From: Moryella indoligenes
GTDB lineage: Bacteria; Bacillota; Clostridia; Lachnospirales; Lachnospiraceae
Assembly: GCF_030812885.1 (NCBI RefSeq)
Contig: NZ_JAUSTO010000029.1
Span: 1-7,620, forward strand
Reading direction: 5' to 3'
DNA length: 7,620 nucleotides
Part shown: positions 1 to 4,366 of the stretch, in pieces
Layout: each line of letters opens with the position of its first letter
Numbering within the stretch: position 1 is the stretch's first letter
The notes under the pieces: generated by a model
Databases searched by the model: none
Seen by the model: the letters and a program-made list of their open reading frames with translations, nothing else
What the model was told of the DNA's origin: nothing
Position numbers and translations under genes: made by a program

Positions 1-608
1 GAATCAATGTCAGATTCGTAAAAGATTGAATTTTCCCCTACTTCACCTCCGGAAAGATTTGTAAACATCGTTCCGACCATGCCGGATGCAGCACCTCTGT
101 ACGTGTACCGCAGCCCCGACGATGCTCCTACCGTCCCTACGTATCGCATATAAAGCGGAGAAATTTTTTCTTTTACAAATATTGTTCCCAGCATTTCAAC
201 CTGTTCGCATTGCTTCGTCTCACTCGCAATTTCATCCCATGTCCAATATGTCTCCGTCGTGTATGTCGTTTTTCCGTTTACCGTATGCGGAACCATTCTT
301 GTGTGCATCGTATACTGTTCCGTAGTCTGGCTGATCTCTATATACTCCCCCTCAACGCCCGGATATCCTACAGGGTCAACAGCGGTAAGTTCTCCAAACA
401 CAAGTGCGTTTCCTATGTGTGTTCGCATCCCATACTCAAACGCCTCTGCGCGTTCTATCCGTACCGCCTTGCTGTATTCAGTGCATTTGCTGTCGGAGTA
501 ATTATCAATCCTCCCAGAGATAAAAAATCCTATGCTTGCCATAATTCCGACTATGGCTATGCTTGCAACGACTTCTCTCTTTGTGATCTCAATCCCCAGC
601 ACGTCCAT
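1..608 (-). CDS. Single-pass membrane protein of unknown function (partial, cut by the left edge)
   Basis: A frame starts at an ATG at 608 and stays open for 202 codons to the left edge. GAGGAG lies eight bases upstream, inside the end of the LemA-like gene, and only five bases separate the genes. The N-terminus is MDVLGIEITKREV followed by a hydrophobic helix (about 14-31, VASIAIVGIMASIGFFIS). The rest is a predicted extramembrane domain that opens with an Arg/Glu-rich helix (AVRIERAEAFEYG). A central segment is rich in Thr, Tyr and Trp: GEYIEISQTTEQYTMHTRMV, then VNGKTTYTTETYWTWDEIAS. A later VEMLGTIFVKEKI suggests beta strands. I have the impression of similar proteins beside LemA in Clostridia prophages but cannot name a family. 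Coupling to LemA suggests the two work together at the membrane. Confidence 0.8.
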   Translation of the reverse strand, partial: MDVLGIEITKREVVASIAIVGIMASIGFFISGRIDNYSDSKCTEYSKAVRIERAEAFEYGMRTHIGNALVFGELTAVDPVGYPGVEGEYIEISQTTEQYTMHTRMVPHTVNGKTTYTTETYWTWDEIASETKQCEQVEMLGTIFVKEKISPLYMRYVGTVGASSGLRYTYRGAASGMVGTMFTNLSGGEVGENSIFYESDID

Positions 609-613
609 AGCGA

Positions 614-1156
614 TTACTCCTCAAAGAGTTTTTGCGGCGCATCCTTCGGAGCCGAATAGTCAAGATACTTAAAATTCATTCGCTCGTATCCAAGGATTCC
701 AAGAAATATGTCGTTCGGGAATGCCCTCGTGTGCCTGTTGTATTCGCGAACCGCCTTGTTGTAATTCTCCCTGTACCCCGCAATAAGGTTTTCAGTGATG
801 GAAAGCTCGTTCATAAGTTCCTTGTAGTTCTCGTTCGCCTTTAGCTCCGGATACGCTTCTGCTACAGCTGATATCGCCATAACCGCGCCGTCTATTCCAC
901 CGGAATCCACTCTCTTTTCAACAATTTCATTCAAAACGCTTGCTTCGTGTGCATTGTAGTGTTTCACACTGTCCACAAGGTTATAAACAAGATCGACTCT
1001 TCGCTTCTCCTGAATGTTTATGTCTGATTCAGCAGCGCTCACCTGTTCCTCAAGCGAAAACGCCCTGTTTCTGCAACTCTGCGTCCAAACCACAAACAAC
1101 GCCAAAACTGCAACTACGCTTGTTGTAACAATCAACCACAATTTTCTGTCTTCCAT
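614..1156 (-). CDS. lemA: LemA-family membrane protein
   Basis: This 180-aa protein has the LemA layout. An N-terminal membrane helix (about 7-24, WLIVTTSVVAVLALFVVW) is followed by a helical domain with SLEEQVSAAESDINIQEKRR, VDLVYNLVDSVKHYNAHE and a C-terminal core NYKELMNELSITENLIAGYR, then NYNKAVREYN and FPNDIF. LemA proteins are membrane-anchored with the helical domain outside the membrane helix; their biochemical role is not established. The protein is close to the usual family length. The ATG has AAGGAG eight bases upstream. The last codons (GAGGAG) form the ribosome binding site of the next gene, so the two are probably co-translated. A LemA gene in a phage replication operon is out of place functionally and looks like accessory cargo. 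Confidence 0.9.
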   Translation of the reverse strand: MEDRKLWLIVTTSVVAVLALFVVWTQSCRNRAFSLEEQVSAAESDINIQEKRRVDLVYNLVDSVKHYNAHEASVLNEIVEKRVDSGGIDGAVMAISAVAEAYPELKANENYKELMNELSITENLIAGYRENYNKAVREYNRHTRAFPNDIFLGILGYERMNFKYLDYSAPKDAPQKLFEE

Positions 1157-1168
1157 TTTCTTTTCTCC

Positions 1169-1540
1169 TTAAAGTCCTAACTCTTCGAGAGTGTATCCGC
1201 GATCAAGTTCCATCCCTTGATACATTGTGTTAGGGTCAAATTCGGGAAGGTAAATATCATCACCATTTATCGTGATAGAAAGACGTTCTTTCTTTCCAAT
1301 ATTGGAACTCGTCTTCGCGATGCGAATCACCCTATCTCTCCACGGCTTAATCACCGCACTAAGATATCGCTTCTCTACCTTGTCCAGAATTTCAACCTTT
1401 GAACCATCAACCTTCGCAAGCCGATCAAGGCCACTTTCATCGAAGACCAGAGCGTTAAAGCCCTTTACCTTAAACATCCCAGGATCAACCTCTTTTTCCA
1501 GTTCGATTACGAACCTGTCTCCTGTCTTATACTTGCTCAT
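1169..1540 (-). CDS. Phage protein of unknown function (123 aa)
   Basis: I do not recognise a function. The N-terminal part (YKTGDRFVIELEK) and the following FKVKGFNALVFDESGLDRL suggest a small beta-rich fold. The C-terminal end NTMYQGMELDRGYTLEELGL (residues 104-123) is a helical tail of a type seen in several Firmicute phage early proteins. There is no membrane segment, cysteine cluster or nucleotide-binding motif. Start ATG has AAAGGAG five bases upstream, 18 bases after the ssb stop, and the gene ends 12 bases before the LemA-like gene. Its position between ssb and a membrane-protein pair does not settle which group it belongs to. Confidence 0.7.
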   Translation of the reverse strand: MSKYKTGDRFVIELEKEVDPGMFKVKGFNALVFDESGLDRLAKVDGSKVEILDKVEKRYLSAVIKPWRDRVIRIAKTSSNIGKKERLSITINGDDIYLPEFDPNTMYQGMELDRGYTLEELGL

Positions 1541-1558
1541 CTATGCTCCTTTTCCATA

Positions 1559-1969
1559 TCAGTTAAACGGCAGCCCTCCATCATCTGCGCTGTCCGGGAT
1601 GGCCATGAAGTCCTCACTCTCCTGCACCTTTTGGCTTCTCGGCTCGGCAACATCCTTTCCGTCAGCGAAGAACAGCTTATCTGCCACAACATCTGTGGTG
1701 TATGCCTTCCGCCCTTCCTTGTTGGTGTAGCTTCCGGTCTGGATTCTTCCCTCAAGTCCGATACGCAGCCCTTTCCTGAACCACTTTTCCGCGAACTCCG
1801 CTGTTCTACCAAACGCAAGGCAGTTGATAAAATCTGCCGCCTGATGCTGGTCTTTCCTGCCCCTGTCAACCGCAACACTCCACCTCGCAATAGCAATAGG
1901 TGTCTCTCCGCTGGAATAGCGCAGTTCAACATCTCTTGTCAGTCTCCCGATCAAGCAAACTCTGTTCAT
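1559..1969 (-). CDS. ssb: Single-stranded DNA-binding protein
   Basis: This 136-aa protein is a bacterial-type SSB. The OB fold starts MNRVCLIGRLTRDVELRYSS, continues with IARWSVAVDRG and DFINCLAFGRTAEFAEKW, and ends near residue 102 with GLEGRIQTGSY and TTDVVADKLFF. A short linker leads to an acidic tail DSADDGGLPFN. The tail is the docking peptide for partner proteins; here one Asn follows the Pro-Phe that usually ends it. It coats single strands at phage forks and at resected ends, consistent with its place after the helicase loader. The ATG overlaps the loader stop and is preceded by TAGGAGGG. Length is shorter than E. coli SSB (about 178 aa) but normal for phage copies. Confidence 0.95.
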   Translation of the reverse strand: MNRVCLIGRLTRDVELRYSSGETPIAIARWSVAVDRGRKDQHQAADFINCLAFGRTAEFAEKWFRKGLRIGLEGRIQTGSYTNKEGRKAYTTDVVADKLFFADGKDVAEPRSQKVQESEDFMAIPDSADDGGLPFN

Positions 1970-2793
1970 CCTTGCCCTCCTAAAATTTTCTCAATCATGC
2001 TTTTGTTATCAGCTTCTGCCATGTACCCTCGTATGCTCTCTTCCGGGAACTGCACCTCATAAGTCATCACCGCAACGCGGTTTTTGATACGTTCATCGTA
2101 GGCCGTCCCGGATATTGGGCTGTTGGATGTGAACAGCGTCACTTTCCCGTTGATGTATCGCTGGTTGATGATGTCATAAAAAACGCTGTCAACCCACTCA
2201 GAGGCACGCTCCGCTCCAAAATCATCAATTGCGAGTATCTCTGTCGTGCTCAGATGTTCAAGAAGCTGACTTGTAGTTGTTTCACTGCCCCTATCCCATG
2301 TTGACTTAATCTCGTTGATGATCTGCCCGGATGTGGCAAACTTGGCTGTATGCCCGTGCTCCATCAGAAAGTTGCAAACACCACACATGAGCATTGTCTT
2401 CCCGCTCCCGCGTATTCCAGAGTAAAAATACAGGCCTTTATTCTTGCTCTGGTACTCTTCAAAGTTCGTCAGGTACTCTTTCACTACCGCGAGCGCTTTA
2501 GCCGCATTCTGACGCGCCTCAGCCTTTCTGTATGGCATCTTAAAGTCCGTAAGCTTAATTTCCCTGTACTTCTCAGGAATCGCCGCAAAGCGCATTCTGC
2601 GGCTTTGTATCTGCCTGTCGATCAAACCGCAGTCACACCTTCTGCTCATCAGCAGCCCGTTCTCATCCGTCCACTCGACATAGCCCGTATCCTTGCACTT
2701 TTCACACTCATAGGCCGGAGAGGTCAACAGTGAATCCCTCGAATCTCGGATCGCCGCCAGTCGGCTGACTATACGGCTTACTTCCTCCTTCAC
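1966..2793 (-). CDS. DnaC/DnaI-like AAA+ helicase loader
   Basis: This 275-aa protein is a phage helicase loader. The N-terminal part has a probable zinc finger, CEKC at 30-33 and CDC at 53-55. The AAA+ domain follows, with Walker A SGIRGSGKT (125-133), Walker B EILAIDDFGAE (185-195, Asp190 and Asp191), sensor-1 segment TLFTSN (219-224) and an arginine-finger region DERIKNRV (233-240). Loaders of this family deliver the replicative DnaB-type helicase to the origin. No helicase gene lies in the window, so the host helicase or one encoded further along would be the partner. The GTG start is preferred because AAGGGGGT lies seven bases upstream and the zinc-finger region needs the full N-terminus. 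It forces an 86-base overlap with the DUF6291 gene. The stop overlaps the ssb ATG (ATGA). Confidence 0.9.
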   Translation of the reverse strand: MKEEVSRIVSRLAAIRDSRDSLLTSPAYECEKCKDTGYVEWTDENGLLMSRRCDCGLIDRQIQSRRMRFAAIPEKYREIKLTDFKMPYRKAEARQNAAKALAVVKEYLTNFEEYQSKNKGLYFYSGIRGSGKTMLMCGVCNFLMEHGHTAKFATSGQIINEIKSTWDRGSETTTSQLLEHLSTTEILAIDDFGAERASEWVDSVFYDIINQRYINGKVTLFTSNSPISGTAYDERIKNRVAVMTYEVQFPEESIRGYMAEADNKSMIEKILGGQG

Positions 2794-3463
2794 CGCTTAC
2801 ACCCCCTTTCTTGTCAAGATAGTCAGTAAATGGTGTGTTAGGGCCTAGAAACGTAGCCGCCAGCTTAATATATTTTTCCTCTGTTCGTTCTTTCCTGCAT
2901 TGGTCTGCGTATCTTTTAACTGCTGTTATCAGCTCGTCCTCTGGAAAACCATCACCAAGCCGTGCCTTGTAGCACTTATATGCCTTAGTCTTCTCTTTTT
3001 TCCTCGGGTACGCCTCCCAAAGCTCCTCAAACGCCGGAGCGTAGCGACATATGTTTTTTATATCTTTATCCTTATCCTTATCCTTTTCCTTTTCCTTTTC
3101 CTTAGGTTCGACTTTGGTTCCTGTTTGGTTATCGTTTGGTTCCTGTTTGGTTATGCTTTGGTTATGCCTTGGTTCCGGTTTGGTTATGCTTTGGTTATGC
3201 TTTGGTTCCGGTTTGGTTCCGGTTTGGTTATCGTTTGGTTCCTGCGATCTCCCTCCCCTTAACCCGTTGCGATATCTTTTGTTGTTGGCATCTATCTGAG
3301 GCTTTGCCATCAGAAAAATTGCTTTGGCAACTCCGGAGGCTTCTATCACTTTTTCATTCAGCGCATACTCCATGATTGCACATATAGATTCTTTGAATTG
3401 CTCGCTGTCCAGATCTTTCAAAGCCTCATAAAAGCTTCGATAAAACAACACGCTTTCTCTCAC
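2708..3463 (-). CDS. DUF6291-domain phage replication protein carrying an internal repeat array (251 aa)
   Basis: The N-terminal domain (about 1-70) reads ESVLFYRSFYEALKDLD, then IMEYALNEK, then AKPQIDANNKRYRNGLRGG, which is the DUF6291 pattern of phage replication proteins. Residues 75-118 are four 11-residue repeats (EPNDNQTGTKP, EPKHNQSITKP, EPRHNQSITKQ, EPNDNQTGTKV). They are encoded by twelve 11-bp DNA repeats. A Lys-Glu/Lys-Asp run follows (121-134). The C-terminal domain (about 143-215) has FEELWEAYPRKKEKTKAYKCY and FLGPNTPFTDYL, a pattern common at the ends of phage replication initiators. The tail is Gly/Ser-rich. The start is GTG with GGAGGT six bases upstream. The last 86 bases overlap the helicase-loader gene. 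I infer an initiator role like lambda O, with the N-terminal domain as a candidate repeat binder. DUF6291 itself has no function I can cite. Confidence 0.8.
   Translation of the reverse strand: MRESVLFYRSFYEALKDLDSEQFKESICAIMEYALNEKVIEASGVAKAIFLMAKPQIDANNKRYRNGLRGGRSQEPNDNQTGTKPEPKHNQSITKPEPRHNQSITKQEPNDNQTGTKVEPKEKEKEKDKDKDKDIKNICRYAPAFEELWEAYPRKKEKTKAYKCYKARLGDGFPEDELITAVKRYADQCRKERTEEKYIKLAATFLGPNTPFTDYLDKKGGVSGEGGSKPYSQPTGGDPRFEGFTVDLSGL
2801..2808 (-). promoter_or_regulatory. Ribosome binding site for the GTG start of the helicase loader
   Basis: AAGGGGGT on the minus strand lies seven bases before the GTG at 2793. It is inside the DUF6291 coding sequence and supports the long 86-base gene overlap. 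Confidence 0.7.
3061..3102. repeat. Seven purine/pyrimidine hexamer repeats
   Basis: The + strand reads TATCTT once, then TATCCT three times, then TTTCCT three times. The coding (minus) strand is therefore all purine except for one T in each of the four TATC units. It encodes the Lys-Glu/Lys-Asp run at residues 121-134 of the DUF6291 protein. It lies ten bases from the 11-bp array, on the side towards the 3' end of the gene. The tract is about 70 percent A+T and strongly strand-biased. Confidence 0.9.
3113..3244. repeat. Twelve tandem 11-bp iteron-like repeats
   Basis: Twelve directly repeated 11-bp units run without interruption. Each is TTTGGTT followed by a 4-base tail; unit 6 begins CTTGGTT instead. 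The tails in + strand order are CCTG, ATCG, CCTG, ATGC, ATGC, CCGG, ATGC, ATGC, CCGG, CCGG, ATCG, CCTG. Because 11 is not a multiple of 3, successive units are read in three different frames, giving an 11-residue protein repeat per three units. The 11-bp period is close to one helical turn, so every unit presents its core to the same face of the DNA, as expected for iterons bound by an initiator. Confidence 0.95.
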
Positions 3464-3469
3464 ATGCTT

Positions 3470-3475
3470 ACCTCC
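3470..3475 (-). promoter_or_regulatory. Ribosome binding site for the GTG start of the DUF6291 gene
   Basis: GGAGGT on the minus strand sits six bases before the GTG at 3463, in the short gap after the HNH-like gene. It fixes a GTG start that gives the full DUF6291 N-terminus (RESVLFYRSFY). Confidence 0.8.
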
Positions 3476-3478
3476 TTC

Positions 3479-3760
3479 CTACAGGTAAGACCTTCCAAAT
3501 TCTTTTATAAAATCTTTCCGGCTTCCTGCGTTTTTTTCATACCAGCCCTGGCACTGCTGTTTCCAAAGAAGGGAGATCCCAGAGTTGATGTGCTCATGTA
3601 CCTTGTCATGCTGCCATGAAGGAATGCAGACAAGGAACCCGTACTTCTCGCAGTTCTTTCTGTTAGAGCCCGGAAAAACATGATGTACTGCGTAACTCCC
3701 GATTTGCAGTCGTGCCTTAAAATCAGGCTGTATAACGCTCCTGCAATCCTTTTTATTCAT
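3479..3760 (-). CDS. Divergent HNH-like phage protein (93 aa)
   Basis: The protein resembles small phage HNH-type proteins found beside recombination genes. It has VHHVFPGSNRKNCEKYGFLV, then QHDKVHEHIN, then KQQCQGWYEKNAGSRKDFIKEFGRSYL (split: KQQCQGWYEKN, then SRKDFIKEFGRSYL). The His-His pair, the following GSNRK and the end FGRSYL fit that family. The usual CXXC or Cys-x-x-Gly element in front of the His pair is missing: the region reads DCRSVIQPDFKARLQIGSY. Nuclease activity is therefore uncertain. I chose the ATG at 3760 because it overlaps the upstream stop (ATGAATAA), like neighbouring junctions, and has AAGG about 10 bases upstream. In-frame ATGs at 3778 and 3769 would add six or three residues. 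The product may act in recombination with the RusA-like enzyme. Confidence 0.65.
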   Translation of the reverse strand: MNKKDCRSVIQPDFKARLQIGSYAVHHVFPGSNRKNCEKYGFLVCIPSWQHDKVHEHINSGISLLWKQQCQGWYEKNAGSRKDFIKEFGRSYL

Positions 3761-3974
3761 GAAGCACATACCTTGCAAAACTTACTGTTGCACCCTCTTC
3801 GTTCTTCTTGACCTCCATCTTTGTCTCGATGTCGTGTCCCTCGTGCCGGAGATCGTATATCCTTCCTGACAGCCTGTGAATGTGCATTCGCTCTGCGTCT
3901 ATAGCTGTCATACTCCGGTATGTCCTTAAATGTGTGAGCACCTTTTCACACTGCGATCTTCTGTTGCTGTTCAT
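3753..3974 (-). CDS. Small winged-helix DNA-binding protein (HTH_39-like)
   Basis: This 73-aa protein matches small phage helix-turn-helix proteins of the HTH_39 kind. The pattern is a first helix (QCEKVLTHLRTY), then SMTAIDAERMHIHRLSGRIYDLRHEGHDI (residues 21-49), then a beta wing ending in SFARYVL. The Leu-Ser-x-Arg-Ile-Tyr-Asp-Leu-Arg stretch is the expected recognition helix and is well preserved. It presumably binds DNA, either as a regulator or as an accessory to the recombination enzymes; its target cannot be read from sequence. The ATG overlaps the rusA-like stop (ATGA) and follows GGAGGT. The stop lies within the start region of the next gene. Confidence 0.72.
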   Translation of the reverse strand: MNSNRRSQCEKVLTHLRTYRSMTAIDAERMHIHRLSGRIYDLRHEGHDIETKMEVKKNEEGATVSFARYVLHE

Positions 3975-4363
3975 GTGTCCACCTCCATGATTGTGATCTC
4001 AATTCGGGGATTCTCCCGGTCGATATAGAAGCTGTGCGTGGTATTCAACACATCGTCCCACCCGTCATTTTTGATGATCCCAGTTTTTTGCAAGGCATCC
4101 TCAAAGCTCTTGTCTATCGCAGAGAGGAGATTCATGCGATCATGGCGCTTATCCCCTGCAAATATCCGGTAATCAATGATGATAGGATTCTGTATCTTTA
4201 CCTTCCGCAGCGACCGGGAAAAACGTATTGCATCAACGCACAGTGCGTCATTTTCGCTCTTCACTTTGTTGTGATAGCTTCTGCTGCGCTTATCGTAATA
4301 TCGGCCGTTCAGAAGCTCGTTGAGCCCCTTCATCTGACCGGGAATAATAATCTTGTACTTCAC
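3971..4363 (-). CDS. rusA: RusA-like Holliday junction resolvase
   Basis: This 130-aa protein is close to the RusA family length of about 120 aa. The diagnostic region is KRHDRMNLLSAIDKSFEDAL (72-91) followed by KTGIIKND (93-100). Asp75 and Asn78 line up with the Asp-Leu-Asp-Asn motif of E. coli RusA and Asp100 with its later catalytic Asp. Met77 occupies the place of the second motif Asp, while Asp84 and Asp89 sit on the following helix. RusA dimers cut four-way junctions, so a role in resolving recombination or replication intermediates before packaging is likely. The GTG start is supported by GGAGGT at the end of the nuclease gene, three bases away. The C-terminus (IMEVDT) encodes the ribosome binding site of the next gene and ends in an ATGA overlap. 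Confidence 0.82.
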   Translation of the reverse strand: MKYKIIIPGQMKGLNELLNGRYYDKRSRSYHNKVKSENDALCVDAIRFSRSLRKVKIQNPIIIDYRIFAGDKRHDRMNLLSAIDKSFEDALQKTGIIKNDGWDDVLNTTHSFYIDRENPRIEITIMEVDT

Positions 4364-4366
4364 CGG

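Larger units (their letters stand above)
3061..3244. other. Candidate phage replication origin inside the DUF6291 gene
   Basis: The 11-bp repeat array (12 units) followed by the purine-rich hexamer tract matches the layout of the lambda origin: iterons in the middle of the initiator gene O, then an A+T-rich, purine-biased stretch towards the 3' end, with the helicase loader P as the next gene. Here the host gene is a DUF6291 replication protein and the next gene is a DnaC-like loader. The repeats are seen directly; origin function is inferred. The alternative is a purely protein-level flexible linker grown by slippage. Confidence 0.6.

Noticed and set aside
210..659. A 149-codon + strand frame in the left 660 bases, with overlapping 79- and 80-codon frames
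   Set aside because: The minus strand here carries a longer frame with a strong ribosome binding site coupled to the LemA-like gene, open from 608 to the edge. The + frames are Cys/Ser/Arg-rich shadows.
1272..1730. A 152-codon + strand frame opposite ssb and the 123-aa gene
   Set aside because: Antisense shadow spanning the junction of two well-placed minus-strand genes.
1537..1932. A 131-codon minus-strand frame overlapping ssb
   Set aside because: It is a shifted reading of the ssb gene. Its Arg/Ser-rich translation has no pattern, and the ssb frame has a full OB fold and acidic tail.
3113..3244. CRISPR array
   Set aside because: The units are contiguous 11-mers with 4-base variable tails; there are no spacer-sized unique segments and no cas genes.
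2900..3375. Three + strand frames across the repeat array, translating to Phe/Leu/Trp/Val-rich repeats that look like membrane segments
   Set aside because: They arise from reading the repeats antisense to the DUF6291 gene. No start signal is apparent and the gene on the other strand explains the region.
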